A stretch of 64,000 nt of DNA from contig CAJFNC010000003.1 in assembly GCA_904393835.1 (NCBI GenBank), positions 62,001 to 126,000 on the forward strand. The letters run 5' to 3'. The stretch is from an uncultured Ruminococcus sp. GTDB lineage: Bacteria; Bacillota; Clostridia; Oscillospirales; Acutalibacteraceae. Position 1 is the first letter of the stretch, and every line of letters begins with the position of its first letter. Made by a program: the position numbers and the translations under genes. The notes under the pieces were generated by a model. That model saw only the letters and a list, made by a program, of their open reading frames with translations. It was not told the DNA's origin and searched no databases. Positions 1 to 8,472 of the stretch are shown one piece after another.

Positions 1-717
1 TCTTAATTCCGTGCGGCGAATAATTAAATATGAACCGATTCCGAAAACCACCCCGATTACAAGCAGCGATATAATCGGAAAGAAAAAATTTATTGTACCA
101 TCGCTCATAAATCCCATTGCTTTCATCATAAACTCCCCAATATTGCTTACAAGCTCATCTGGAAATACAAACTGAAACAGCGCAATAACAAGAAGAATTA
201 TACTGCAAACTCCAACTCCTATTAAAAGCGAAACTGTTTTCCCAACTCTGTTGATAACTAAAACCGCAAAGTAGAACAGGCTACAAAACACCAAATATAA
301 AGCAGTAAGCCATAACCAATTTGCAAAAACATTCCCGAATCCATAAAGACTGCTGTATAGTGTAAAATAGTTGCTATTGAAGAAATTAATAGCGTTCCCA
401 ATTATAGTATCAATAAGCGCCATTGTACCCGCCAGCAATGTAAACATACAAATAGTCGCCCCAAAGATATATTTTCGGGTGTATCCATTTTGGAGCAGCG
501 CTTTGAAATCTTCTTTATAGCCTAATACTCCTATCACACTGACAAAAACAACGGAACTAAACTCTAAAGTATTTGATCCGGTTTCCTTTCCTTCTGTACA
601 AATTGCAACAATCGCAAAAATGAGAGCTACAATCAAATATTGGATCAAATAGAAAATTCCTATCGCCCTTACTTTAGTTAAGTATTCATATAAAACAGCA
701 GATTTCAATTTATTCAT
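1..717 (-). CDS. ABC-2-type transporter permease, partial at left window edge
   Basis: Reading frame open from an ATG at 717 to the window edge (239 codons, no stop). The translation begins MNKLKSAVLYEYL and has several hydrophobic stretches separated by short polar loops, as in ABC-2-type or YtrC/D-like permeases. It starts two bases beyond the stop of the ATPase gene, with the end of that gene (AAAGGCGG) serving as ribosome-binding site, so the two are translationally coupled. Inference: it is the membrane subunit driven by the ATPase at 719-1579. The substrate cannot be told, and the C-terminus lies outside the window. Confidence 0.75.
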   Translation of the reverse strand, partial: MNKLKSAVLYEYLTKVRAIGIFYLIQYLIVALIFAIVAICTEGKETGSNTLEFSSVVFVSVIGVLGYKEDFKALLQNGYTRKYIFGATICMFTLLAGTMALIDTIIGNAINFFNSNYFTLYSSLYGFGNVFANWLWLTALYLVFCSLFYFAVLVINRVGKTVSLLIGVGVCSIILLVIALFQFVFPDELVSNIGEFMMKAMGFMSDGTINFFFPIISLLVIGVVFGIGSYLIIRRTELR

Positions 718-718
718 T

Positions 719-1579
719 TTATTCGCCGCCTTTCTCTGTCATCTTGACAAACAGCTTTTGTAAATTCATCGCAGTAATTTGCAGATTGCTTCCTTGAGGC
801 AAAGCTGTTTTCTCTCCTAATACATAGGCAATTTTTAAGCCGCCCAACTCATCATATCCGATGACATTCCTACCGTCACAATAGCGATCAACCTCTTGTG
901 CCAAACCTGAAACGCTGTATCCTGTTTCCAGCAGGGTTTCAACGCTTTTCTGAAGCAGGACTTTTCCTTTGTCAATTAAAACAACTTCCTCAATGATAGC
1001 AGAAACTTCCTCAATCAAATGTGTCGCAATAATAAGCGTCCGCTCATTATTTTCAAACTCTTTCAGAAGCAGGCTGTAAAACAGCTCTCTATGATTTGCG
1101 TCAAGTCCCAATACCGGCTCATCAAAGATCACATACGGAACATTGAGCGATAACGCAATAATCAGCTTGAAAATGGACTGATATCCTTTCGATAACGCCC
1201 TGAATCTTTTATTTGTATCAAGATTAAACTTTTTGGAAAGCTCAAAGGCTTTATTCAAATCAAAGTCACTATAAAAACGATTTGTCCACTTGAAATGATC
1301 CTTAACCTTCAAATCCCTGTCATATAAATCCGCTTCGCTCATACAAAAAATCTTTTCGTGAACACCCATATTTTCTTTAGCGGGAATGCCATCAATCAGG
1401 ACTTCGCCTTGATCCGCAAAAATACGGTTTGCAATAATATTGATAAGAGTGGATTTACCTGCACCGTTTCTTCCTAAAAATCCGTATATTTTCCCGAACT
1501 CAAATGAAAAAGAAACATCATCAAGCGCTGTAACATTTTTATATCTTTTCGTTATATTCTTAATTTGAATTGCGTTCAT
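719..1579 (-). CDS. ABC transporter ATP-binding protein (YtrB-like)
   Basis: About 286 residues. Walker A GRNGAGKST lies near residue 40, an atypical signature LSKGYQSIF near 130, and Walker B YVIFDEPVLGLDA about 20 residues later, followed by the H-loop ATHLIEE. A GTG at 1585 and an ATG just inside it are possible, but AAAGGGG sits 8 bases before the ATG at 1579, so that start is chosen. The start overlaps the end of the upstream GntR gene by about 20 bases and the stop abuts the permease, giving a GntR-ATPase-permease operon. This is the arrangement of YtrA-regulated ABC systems, which in bacilli respond to cell-wall antibiotics. The substrate here is unknown. Confidence 0.85.
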   Translation of the reverse strand: MNAIQIKNITKRYKNVTALDDVSFSFEFGKIYGFLGRNGAGKSTLINIIANRIFADQGEVLIDGIPAKENMGVHEKIFCMSEADLYDRDLKVKDHFKWTNRFYSDFDLNKAFELSKKFNLDTNKRFRALSKGYQSIFKLIIALSLNVPYVIFDEPVLGLDANHRELFYSLLLKEFENNERTLIIATHLIEEVSAIIEEVVLIDKGKVLLQKSVETLLETGYSVSGLAQEVDRYCDGRNVIGYDELGGLKIAYVLGEKTALPQGSNLQITAMNLQKLFVKMTEKGGE

Positions 1580-1943
1580 TGTCATAGCCCCTTTCTATCA
1601 GTGAAATTATATCTTCTTTGGACATTTTCAGTTTCATCGCTTCATTTATTAAAGTTGAGACATACTGCTCATAAAACCGACTTTGTCTTTTTTGTCTTAT
1701 TTTCTCAACAGCACCCTCTTTTACAAACATCCCAAGCCCTCTTTTCTTATAAATAATTCCTTCGTCCACTAACATATTCATACCCTTGAGAACAGTATGA
1801 GGATTGATACTGAGCAGAGCAGAAATTTCATTTGTAGATGGGATTTGTGTTTCTTCAGGAAAAACCCCGGTAAATATAGAATCCTCAAGTTGTTCTGCAA
1901 TCTGGATGAATATCGGCTTTTCTATATTCGGATTAACATTCAA
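1560..1943 (-). CDS. GntR-family transcriptional regulator, YtrA subfamily
   Basis: About 127 residues: an N-terminal winged helix-turn-helix (IAEQLEDSIFTG, then IPSTNEISALLSINPHTVLKG) and a short C-terminal helical tail without the large effector domain, which is typical of YtrA-type GntR proteins. The frame can be opened at a GTG at 1958, but the GGAGGTG there is better read as the ribosome-binding site of the TTG at 1943 (7-base spacer). It is first in the operon with the ABC ATPase and permease. The palindrome at 1974-1995 just after its predicted promoter suggests autorepression (inference). Confidence 0.85.
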   Translation of the reverse strand: MNVNPNIEKPIFIQIAEQLEDSIFTGVFPEETQIPSTNEISALLSINPHTVLKGMNMLVDEGIIYKKRGLGMFVKEGAVEKIRQKRQSRFYEQYVSTLINEAMKLKMSKEDIISLIERGYDNERNSN

Positions 1944-1973
1944 AAATGTCACCTCCACATCTTGTTTGCCGGT

Positions 1974-1995
1974 TAGTTAGTTGATTAACTAACTA
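1974..1995. promoter_or_regulatory. Inverted repeat, probable GntR operator
   Basis: TAGTTAGTT, a 4-base spacer, then AACTAACTA: a perfect 9-bp inverted repeat between the predicted -10 box and the GntR gene start. Location and symmetry fit an autoregulatory operator. The link to the protein is inference. Confidence 0.6.
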
Positions 1996-2007
1996 TCTTA
2001 CAAATAA

Positions 2008-2036
2008 AGTATAACCAACGAGGTTATATTTGTCAA
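2008..2036 (-). promoter_or_regulatory. SigA-type promoter of the GntR-ABC operon
   Basis: On the minus strand TTGACA (2036-2031), 17-base spacer, TATACT (2013-2008). A second inverted repeat, TATAACC-N5-GGTTATA (2010-2028), lies between the boxes and may be a further regulator site. Confidence 0.7.
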
Positions 2037-2067
2037 TACTTTTTTAAATTTTTTAAATACAAAAATT

Positions 2068-2092
2068 AAAGGCCCGGTAAAACCGAGCCTTT
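2068..2092 (-). terminator. Terminator after DUF378 gene
   Basis: Hairpin AAAGGCTCGGT / ACCGGGCCTTT with a 3-base loop and one mismatch, followed on the minus strand by an AT-rich stretch with T runs. It lies directly after the stop of the gene ending at 2096. Confidence 0.75.
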
Positions 2093-2095
2093 ATG

Positions 2096-2329
2096 CTAAG
2101 CACTGTGATTAATTGCCGAATCGTCGGTAATTTTTCCGTGATTTGTTTCACGAAATAAAAGTGATATACACCAAATAGCGGCAAGTGCAACAAGCACATA
2201 GATAATTCTGCTTATAATGCCTGTCTGTCCGCCGCATATCCACGCAACCGGGTCAAATTGGAAAAGGCCTATGCTGCCCCAGTTAATACCGCCGATAATT
2301 AAAAGCGTCAATGCAATTTTATCAAGCAT
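2096..2329 (-). CDS. DUF378 family small membrane protein
   Basis: 77 residues. The N-terminal motif LLIIGGINWGSIGLF and a second hydrophobic segment (IISRIIYVLVALAAIWCI) match the DUF378/COG2155 family of two-helix membrane proteins of unknown function. The start ATG at 2329 has a good AAAGGAGG-like site just upstream. It has its own terminator, so it is probably monocistronic. Confidence 0.85.
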   Translation of the reverse strand: MLDKIALTLLIIGGINWGSIGLFQFDPVAWICGGQTGIISRIIYVLVALAAIWCISLLFRETNHGKITDDSAINHSA

Positions 2330-2400
2330 ATAAAATCCTCCTTTATATATGCTGATAATATTGTTGACGCTTTTGTTTTAAATATTCAAATTAAAAAAAT

Positions 2401-2781
2401 TTATTTTACGAAGAACCACATAAAGCCGACTATAGCTAAGCCCAATCCGATAATGCACAAGCCGATTATGCGAGTTCGCTTTATCGCATTGCGGATTTTA
2501 TATTTTGAAATCATATTTTCAGTCGGAAACGGCAAAAATAAAATCATCAGTCCCAATACCGCGCAGGAAATTACTGCAACCGCCGTTCCTATTTCACGCT
2601 GAAATGAAAACAAAAATAATCCTACAGGTATGCCGAACACACAAAGCATATTTATAACTGAAAAAACTTTTTCAAATTTTTCGCATTTTTCGTAATACTG
2701 ATTGGCTTTTGCATGGCACTCTTCACCACAATACTGGTCAAAATAAGAAATTTCTTTTGCGCAGTACTCACATTTTTTCAT
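2401..2781 (-). CDS. Small zinc-ribbon membrane protein, function unknown
   Basis: About 126 residues from the ATG at 2781, chosen because AGGAAAGG lies 9 bases upstream; the longer frame to 2820 has no such site. The N-terminus carries CEYCAKEI and YCGEECHAK, giving a Cys4 zinc-ribbon-like unit. Three hydrophobic segments follow (about residues 40-60, 65-85 and 105-125). I do not recognise a characterised family. A zinc-ribbon head on a membrane body suggests a cytoplasmic sensor or adaptor, but that is only inference. Confidence 0.7.
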   Translation of the reverse strand: MKKCEYCAKEISYFDQYCGEECHAKANQYYEKCEKFEKVFSVINMLCVFGIPVGLFLFSFQREIGTAVAVISCAVLGLMILFLPFPTENMISKYKIRNAIKRTRIIGLCIIGLGLAIVGFMWFFVK

Positions 2782-2851
2782 TAAATCATACCTTTCCTGA
2801 ATGTAATTATATTTTAACACAATTAACTGTTTATTTCAACACAATTGCTAT

Positions 2852-2968
2852 GTTTCAAAGCTTTGCTTTTATCAAACAAAGCAGCTCATTGCGCTGCAAA
2901 TTCAGCGGAATACAAGCTCCGCTGAATTTTGATAATGGGCTCAGCCTTTAGATTCAGGGAACATTAAC
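2852..2968 (+). repeat. Dispersed intergenic repeat, copy A
   Basis: Copy A of a repeat also found, inverted, at 17823-17942 and 58030-58148. It begins GTTTCAAAGCTTTG and contains a near-palindrome AGCTCATTGCGCTG and a perfect 12-bp stem AAATTCAGCGGA / TCCGCTGAATTT. The three copies align over almost their whole length with variable hairpin loops. This copy lies between two divergent genes. Confidence 0.8.
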
Positions 2969-3015
2969 CTGTTTGTTATATACATTTTACAATAATGTAC
3001 ACTATTGTAAACCTT

Positions 3016-3050
3016 ATTGTCAACTGTAATTTGACATTTTAGTTGACAAT
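3016..3050. promoter_or_regulatory. BirA-type biotin operator
   Basis: ATTGTCAACT, 15-base spacer, AGTTGACAAT: a perfect 10-bp inverted repeat with the half-site and spacing of BirA operators. It overlaps the -35 box of the bioY promoter, so BirA with biotinyl-AMP should repress bioY when biotin is plentiful (known logic of the family; binding here is inferred). Confidence 0.85.
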
Positions 3051-3071
3051 TAAGAATATCAGTGGTATAAT
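3043..3071 (+). promoter_or_regulatory. bioY promoter
   Basis: TTGACA (3043-3048), 17-base spacer, TATAAT (3066-3071), about 30 bases before the bioY start. The -35 box is part of the BirA-type palindrome. Confidence 0.8.
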
Positions 3072-3101
3072 ATGCCTGTAAAATGAAAAGAGGTATTTAT
3101 T

Positions 3102-3674
3102 ATGTCAGGATTAGCAATTAAACGTTCCAAATTCACGCCGCTCGCAATGGCTCAGATTGCTGTATGCGCCGCAATTTTGTGCGTATCGGCTTACATATCA
3201 ATTCCTATTCCGATTATTCCCGTTCCTTTTACGCTTCAGGTACTTGCGGTAATTCTTGTATCGTTGCTTTTAAAGCCGTCATACGCTTTGATTGCTCAGG
3301 TTTTATATACGCTTTTGGGTGCAGTCGGACTTCCTGTTTTTTCAGGCGGCAAGGGCGGCATAGGCACAATTCTTTCACCCACGGGAGGTTTTATTGTAGG
3401 CTTTATTATTGCCTCATTTTTAATCAGCCTTTTAAAAGGTAAAAAAGATAATATTTTCCGTTTTATCTTGGTTTCAATAGTTGTGGGTATTCCCTGCATC
3501 TATATTCCGGGTATTGCATTTTATATGATTTATGCTCAGGCCGACCTTTTAAAGGCAATAGTTGACCTTACCTCTGTATTTATTGTGGTTGACGTCGCAA
3601 AATGCGTTATCGCTTCAATCATTGCAGTATTACTCAGAAAAGCTCTGCGCAAAGCACATATCGGCTTTGAATAA
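3102..3674 (+). CDS. bioY: Biotin transporter BioY (ECF S component)
   Basis: 190 residues, the usual BioY length, with six hydrophobic segments. The conserved region after the first helices (SIPIPIIPVPFTLQ, then GAVGLPVFSGGKGG and LSPTGGFIVGF) is diagnostic of BioY. It binds biotin in the membrane and works with an ECF energising module, or alone at low capacity. No ECF A/A'/T genes or biotin synthesis genes lie nearby, so a shared module encoded elsewhere is expected. The start ATG follows AAGAGG. Regulation by BirA is strongly suggested by the operator at 3016-3050. Confidence 0.95.
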   Translation: MSGLAIKRSKFTPLAMAQIAVCAAILCVSAYISIPIPIIPVPFTLQVLAVILVSLLLKPSYALIAQVLYTLLGAVGLPVFSGGKGGIGTILSPTGGFIVGFIIASFLISLLKGKKDNIFRFILVSIVVGIPCIYIPGIAFYMIYAQADLLKAIVDLTSVFIVVDVAKCVIASIIAVLLRKALRKAHIGFE

Positions 3675-3691
3675 TTTTTGATTTTTGTTTT

Positions 3692-3724
3692 AGGCTCTGT
3701 GCTTTTGCGCAGGGTCTTTTTTAT
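3692..3724 (+). terminator. bioY terminator
   Basis: Hairpin CTGTGC-TTTT-GCGCAG followed by GGTCTTTTTT, just after the bioY stop. Confidence 0.7.
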
Positions 3725-3737
3725 TTTAAAAATGTAC

Positions 3738-3766
3738 TTGACAAAGCAATATGATTAGCGTATTAT
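3738..3766 (+). promoter_or_regulatory. Promoter of second GntR-ABC operon
   Basis: TTGACA (3738-3743), 17-base spacer, TATTAT (3761-3766), about 60 bases before the GntR start. Confidence 0.65.
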
Positions 3767-3778
3767 ATAGGCACTGAG

Positions 3779-3812
3779 AGTGTACTACGATTATTAATAC
3801 ACTTAATACACT
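3779..3812. promoter_or_regulatory. Probable YtrA-type operator
   Basis: AGTGTA (3779-3784) and TACACT (3798-3803) form an inverted repeat with extra matching bases inside; a second TACACT follows at 3807-3812. It sits between the promoter and the GntR gene. Autoregulation by that protein is inferred. Confidence 0.55.
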
Positions 3813-3828
3813 AAAAAGGAGGCAATCT

Positions 3829-4206
3829 ATGTTTCAGATAAATCCGGCTTCGAGAATACCGTTATATGAGCAGATTTACAACAACATAATAAAACTTGCG
3901 TCGGCAGGGGTAATGAATCCCAAAGACAAGCTGCCTGCTGTTCGTACCTTGGCAACTCAGTTAGGAATTAACCCCAACACAGTTGCAAAGGCGTACAGAC
4001 AGCTTGAAAACGACGGATACATTTACTCCACCGTCGGCGTCGGAAGTTTTTTGTCCGACAAGCTCTCAAAGGGATCGGCGCTCAAGTCAATTGCGCTTGA
4101 CGATTTTAAAAGGGCTGTTATCAATGCTCACACCTACGGCGTTGATTACCAAACATTAGTTGAGATAGTTGACTCAACATACAAAGGAGGAAAAGCAGAT
4201 GATTGA
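3829..4206 (+). CDS. GntR-family transcriptional regulator, YtrA subfamily
   Basis: 125 residues. The winged helix-turn-helix covers about residues 10-75 ([15 protein letters not shown], then [20 protein letters not shown]), followed by a short helical C-terminus, so it belongs to the YtrA class without a ligand domain. The start ATG has AAAGGAGG upstream. The end overlaps the ATPase start by 8 bases (ATGATTGA), so the two are translationally coupled. It is a paralogue in role of the regulator at 1560-1943, with a different operator sequence. Confidence 0.9.
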   Translation: MFQINPASRIPLYEQIYNNIIKLASAGVMNPKDKLPAVRTLATQLGINPNTVAKAYRQLENDGYIYSTVGVGSFLSDKLSKGSALKSIALDDFKRAVINAHTYGVDYQTLVEIVDSTYKGGKADD

Positions 4207-5101
4207 AATAAAGAATTTGACTAAAACTTTTGACAAGCTGACTGCTATAGATAATTTAAGTCTTGATATTTATGACGGGTCTGTGCTGGGACTTGTAGGA
4301 AGCAACGGCAGCGGCAAATCAACGCTTTTGAGGACTTTGGCAGGTGTTTACACACCCGACAGCGGTGAAATCAAAATAAGCGGTGTAAATATTTTGGAAA
4401 ACAGTTTTATAAAGGGCGAATGTTTCTTTATTCCAGACTTTCCGTTTTTCTACAACAACAGCACCATAAACAATTCCGCTTTTTTGTACAGACGTATTTA
4501 TCCTAACTGGAGCGAGGATGAATTTAAAAGGCTCTGTCAGATTTTTCCGATTGACCCGAAAGCAAAAATTATCAATATGTCAAAGGGTATGCAGCGTCAG
4601 GCATCGCTGATTTTGGCGCTTTCAACTTGTCCGAAATATCTGTTTCTCGACGAAATTTTCGACGGACTTGACCCTGTTATGAGGTTTGCTCTCAAAAAAA
4701 TTCTTATTGAAAATGTTTCAAAAAGAGATATGTCAGTCATCATCGCTTCACACAACCTGCGTGAGCTTGAGGATCTTTGTGACTGTGTTTGTCTTTTGCA
4801 CCTCGGCAAGCTTGTTGTACAACGTGACATTGACAGTCTGCGTACGGAATACAGAAAAGTACAGATTGCGTTTTCTCAGCCACCGTTGGAAAACGACCTG
4901 TTTAAAAACATCAATGTGGTAAATGTATGGAGAAACGGCAATATATTCAATCTGACAATAAAAGGCACGGAAGAAGATTTTATGCCTAAACTAAACGCTC
5001 TTAATCCTGCTTATATTTCGGCAATGCCGCTTACGCTTGAAGAAATTTTTATCAGTGAAATGGGGGAATCCGGTTATGACATTGGCAACATCATTCAGTA
5101 A
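4199..5101 (+). CDS. ABC transporter ATP-binding protein (YtrB-like)
   Basis: About 300 residues from the ATG at 4199, which follows AAAGGAGGAAAAG; an earlier in-frame ATG at 4169 lies inside the regulator and is not favoured. Walker A is GSNGSGKST, the signature region is [11 protein letters not shown], Walker B is [13 protein letters not shown], and the H-loop is [10 protein letters not shown]. The C-terminal third is a divergent accessory region. It overlaps the membrane gene downstream and energises that subunit. The substrate is unknown. Confidence 0.9.
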   Translation: MIEIKNLTKTFDKLTAIDNLSLDIYDGSVLGLVGSNGSGKSTLLRTLAGVYTPDSGEIKISGVNILENSFIKGECFFIPDFPFFYNNSTINNSAFLYRRIYPNWSEDEFKRLCQIFPIDPKAKIINMSKGMQRQASLILALSTCPKYLFLDEIFDGLDPVMRFALKKILIENVSKRDMSVIIASHNLRELEDLCDCVCLLHLGKLVVQRDIDSLRTEYRKVQIAFSQPPLENDLFKNINVVNVWRNGNIFNLTIKGTEEDFMPKLNALNPAYISAMPLTLEEIFISEMGESGYDIGNIIQ

Positions 5102-6995
5102 CAAGGCAAAACAAATAAGGTCGTTTATTTTATGGGAGGCAAAGACCAATGCTCCCATAATGCTCACCTATTTAATTTTGCTTGCGGTTGCGTTAATTAT
5201 ACCTATCATATTACAGATAACCTTTTGCATGAGCACCAACGGTGCTACCGATATTTATCTTGCAATATCCCAGTATCTTATTTTTGCGATTTCAACAATA
5301 TTTACTCTGGTTTTCACAGTAAAGCAATTTTCTTACCTGCACAACAAGCGCAAGCTTGATATGTATTGCTCAATGCCTGCTTCAAGGGCGACTCAGCTTA
5401 TTTCAAAGCAGATTTCCTGCTTCCTGTTCACGGTTGTTCCCGCAGTAGTCAGCCTGCTTATCGTGCTGCTCTGCTACGGAATATTTAATTTTAATATTGA
5501 ATCAAACGGAATTTTACAGCTTTTCCCACAGTTAATTATCGGAGCGATTGCCTGCATAACGGCATACGGTCTTGTTGCAATCTGCTGCGGTACAACTGCC
5601 AACACAATACTTATGTTTTTGGCAATTTCAATTTGTTATCCGTTGGCAATCAACTTTATTGACTCAACAATAAAGACATTCTTCTACGGCAGTACTTCAA
5701 CAGTGCTTTCATCCGGAATTGCAAGGATACTTTTGTGTCCGCTTGATGCTTTTAACGGCAACCACATAATTTACTGGCTGATATTCTCCGTCGCTTGCAT
5801 AGCCGTATCTGTTCTTTTAATAAAGAAAAGGAAGAACGAAAAAGCTCAGTCCGCATTCATTTTTACTTATCCGTGCCACGTGGTAAAAATACTTGTTTCA
5901 TTTATCGGCGGTATGTTCTTAGGTTATATTCTCGGCACTTTAGGCGCGTTTGACTTTCCGTTTATCGGTTTTGTGGCGGGATTTTTAATCGGCAGCCTTT
6001 CTGTATATGTAATTGCGCACATTATTCTTTACAAGGGAATACATAAACTGGGAAAATCAATGATTACCTATGCCGTTATGTTTGCCGTTGTAATAGGCGC
6101 CGTTTCGCTGTTTAATTTTGACGTGTTCGGTTATAACAGAGCCGTACCCGAAAAAAGCGAAATTAAATCGGCAGGTATTATTGATTTATCGTCGGCACAC
6201 AACATAACAACCAAAAATTGCAAAGAGCACGTGAAAAAATCTGCAACCGATTTTGACGACGAAAATACCGTAAAACGAATATACGATGTGCAAAAAACAA
6301 TGGCATCGGAGTATGACCCTTACTCTAATGAGCAATATGCAACATTCTGGGAGATTCTCGTATTCAACATAATAAGTGATGATGTTGAATACAACTATAA
6401 TGATATGTATATAGATGCGATGTCTGTCGCGTTTAAACTTGACAACGGAGAAACCTTTACAAGAATTTATCAACCAAAGCGGTATTATTATTTAGACTTT
6501 AATTTTGACGACGTTTTCAGCTCGGCAAAATATGCGCAAAAGTACAGCACCTACTCTGATGATTATATATCAAAAATAGGCAGTCTGACCGTTTCCGAAA
6601 TATACTCCGACGACATCAGAGAAAGTGTTGTTACAAATAAATCCGACATCAGTAAAATTGTCAAAGCTATAAATCAGGACATTATCAGCGGAACTATTCC
6701 TTATGACGGTACAATGAATGCTTTCTTTTACAATGAAGACGACTATAATTATGATGATTACGATGAGGATAACGAAAACTACGATGAAGATTATGACGAT
6801 ATACTCTTCGGCATCTACTGCGACCCGGATTACAGTGCAAACAGCGATTCAATTTCGTTTGACTATAACGGAATGTATTATGACATCGACAAAACAAATA
6901 AAAGCACTGTTAATGCTTTAAAAGAAGTAAAAATCTTAAATGATGATTTATCATTAAATCAAGACAGTAAATATTTTCAACATTACAGCGAGTGA
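5076..6995 (+). CDS. ABC-2-type permease with large C-terminal acidic domain
   Basis: About 639 residues from the ATG at 5076, chosen because GGGGG lies 9 bases upstream; the frame extends further to 5037 without support. The N-terminal half holds about eight to ten membrane helices typical of ABC-2 permeases. The last roughly 260 residues are hydrophilic and include a Tyr/Asp-rich patch around [18 protein letters not shown]. Such acidic, tyrosine-rich stretches may bind cations, but that is inference. It overlaps the ATPase gene by 26 bases and completes the GntR-ATPase-permease operon. Confidence 0.8.
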   Translation: MTLATSFSNKAKQIRSFILWEAKTNAPIMLTYLILLAVALIIPIILQITFCMSTNGATDIYLAISQYLIFAISTIFTLVFTVKQFSYLHNKRKLDMYCSMPASRATQLISKQISCFLFTVVPAVVSLLIVLLCYGIFNFNIESNGILQLFPQLIIGAIACITAYGLVAICCGTTANTILMFLAISICYPLAINFIDSTIKTFFYGSTSTVLSSGIARILLCPLDAFNGNHIIYWLIFSVACIAVSVLLIKKRKNEKAQSAFIFTYPCHVVKILVSFIGGMFLGYILGTLGAFDFPFIGFVAGFLIGSLSVYVIAHIILYKGIHKLGKSMITYAVMFAVVIGAVSLFNFDVFGYNRAVPEKSEIKSAGIIDLSSAHNITTKNCKEHVKKSATDFDDENTVKRIYDVQKTMASEYDPYSNEQYATFWEILVFNIISDDVEYNYNDMYIDAMSVAFKLDNGETFTRIYQPKRYYYLDFNFDDVFSSAKYAQKYSTYSDDYISKIGSLTVSEIYSDDIRESVVTNKSDISKIVKAINQDIISGTIPYDGTMNAFFYNEDDYNYDDYDEDNENYDEDYDDILFGIYCDPDYSANSDSISFDYNGMYYDIDKTNKSTVNALKEVKILNDDLSLNQDSKYFQHYSE

Positions 6996-6998
6996 TTA

Positions 6999-7544
6999 AT
7001 GATGAAGCTTTACAAAGGCAGACCGTCCGATATTGAAAAACGCGAACAGCGTGAGGTAAGGGTTTATGACCTGCTTGACAAATTAAATATTGAATATGAA
7101 CGCACCGACCACGAACACGCAGGCACAATGGAAGAATGTAACAAAATTGACGCCGTGCTTGACGTGGTAATTTGCAAAAACCTTTTTCTGTGCAATCGTC
7201 AACAGACAAAATTTTATCTGCTGATGATGCCGGGAGAAAAGCCGTTCAAGACAAAGGAACTTTCTAAGCAGATAAACTCGGCAAGGCTTTCGTTTGCAAG
7301 CTCGGAAGCTATGCTGAAATACCTCGATATACAGCCCGGCGCAGTCAGCGTTATGGGACTTATGAACGACAGGGAAAATATGGTTCAACTGCTTGTTGAT
7401 GAAGATGTTCTCAAAGACGATTACATCGGCTGTCACCCGTGCGTAAACACCTCAAGCCTTAAAATTAAAACTTCGGACGTTTTTGATACTTTTTTGAAGG
7501 CCGTAAATCACGATTATATTACCGTCACCCTCACGGGCGAATAA
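6999..7544 (+). CDS. Prolyl-tRNA editing deacylase (ProX/YbaK-type)
   Basis: 181 residues. The sequence fits the stand-alone ProX/PrdX group of the YbaK/EbsC superfamily: an N-terminal YDLLDKLNIEYERTDHEHAGTM region, the conserved CKNLFLCNRQQTKFYLL strand pair, and the substrate-loop region GAVSVMGLMNDRENMVQLL. These enzymes hydrolyse Ala-tRNA(Pro) mischarged by ProRS. It begins 3 bases after the permease stop, with ATGs at 6999 and 7002. It is probably co-transcribed with the ABC genes, though function gives no reason for that. A terminator follows. Confidence 0.85.
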   Translation: MMKLYKGRPSDIEKREQREVRVYDLLDKLNIEYERTDHEHAGTMEECNKIDAVLDVVICKNLFLCNRQQTKFYLLMMPGEKPFKTKELSKQINSARLSFASSEAMLKYLDIQPGAVSVMGLMNDRENMVQLLVDEDVLKDDYIGCHPCVNTSSLKIKTSDVFDTFLKAVNHDYITVTLTGE

Positions 7545-7570
7545 GCCGCTGTAACATTCGCAATAATTAA

Positions 7571-7617
7571 CCCCATTTATCGGACAAAGTAATTAATCTC
7601 CGACAAATGGGGTGATT
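7571..7617 (+). terminator. Terminator after the ProX-type gene
   Basis: CCCCATTTATCGGA and TCCGACAAATGGGG pair over 13 of 14 positions, followed by TGATTTTT. Confidence 0.8.
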
Positions 7618-7665
7618 TTTATCCCGAAAAACGGTTAAATTAATAGTTTATTTTAGCCTTATATA

Positions 7666-8472
7666 TCATTGAGTAGCCGAGGCAACAGAATTTTGTGTTT
7701 CCGATGTTTCTTTCGGGCACATCTTTCCCTGCACATCGGTGTAATAATCGCACTTGAGCAAAATCTTTGAAATCGGCACAATTTCGTATCCCTGCTCCTT
7801 TATTGCCTCAATCACATAAGGCAGGGATTCGGGAGTATTTTTTGCGCCGTTGTGCATCAAAATTATACTGCCGTTTTTAATTTTGCTGACTACATTTTGC
7901 TTTATCTGCTCGGGGGTCGGGTCTTTCCAGTCAAGGGAGTCAACGTCCCACTGCACGCAATACATATTACAGCCTTTAACGCTTTTTACAACGTCGTTGT
8001 TATAGTCGCCGTACGGAGCTCTGAAAAGCGTGGGCGTCTTACCCGTGAGCTTCTTTATTTTTTCATTGCACGCCTGAATTTCGCCCGTAATATCAGCCGT
8101 TGACATCTGCGACATATGCGGATGGGTATTGCTGTGATTTTCGACATCGTGACCTTTGGCAGATATTTTCTTTACATCGTCGGGATATTTATCTACCCAC
8201 TCACCCACAAGAAAAAATGTCGTTTTAACGTTATATTTTTCAAGTATTTCAAGCAATTGATCGGTCTGTTCGTTTCCCCATGCCGCATCAAATGACAAAG
8301 CAACCTGCTTTTTTGTTGTGTCGACGCAGTAAATAGGGATTTCTCGCTGCGTTGTTGCCGTCTGCACCGCCTTTGTCGCCGATGAAACAGCTATTGCCGC
8401 CGTAAGAGCGCCTACAAGCAGGCAGAATGATAAGGTGATTAAACTTCTTTTGGTAAGTATTAATAAACGCAT
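7666..8472 (-). CDS. PdaB-like polysaccharide deacetylase, sporulation type
   Basis: 268 residues: an N-terminal signal/anchor helix (about 8-32), then a NodB homology domain. The first catalytic motif reads SFDAAWGN (D62), so the second Asp of the usual D-D pair is Ala, which is characteristic of the PdaB/YbaN branch rather than of active chitin deacetylases. The metal-site motif HSNTHPH (H113, H117), the RAPYGDYN motif and the C-terminal ILMHNGAKNTPESLP are present. PdaB acts on the spore envelope or cortex in bacilli. It is last in the recA-to-cysS run, but a hairpin covering its ribosome-binding site separates it. Confidence 0.85.
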   Translation of the reverse strand: MRLLILTKRSLITLSFCLLVGALTAAIAVSSATKAVQTATTQREIPIYCVDTTKKQVALSFDAAWGNEQTDQLLEILEKYNVKTTFFLVGEWVDKYPDDVKKISAKGHDVENHSNTHPHMSQMSTADITGEIQACNEKIKKLTGKTPTLFRAPYGDYNNDVVKSVKGCNMYCVQWDVDSLDWKDPTPEQIKQNVVSKIKNGSIILMHNGAKNTPESLPYVIEAIKEQGYEIVPISKILLKCDYYTDVQGKMCPKETSETQNSVASATQ

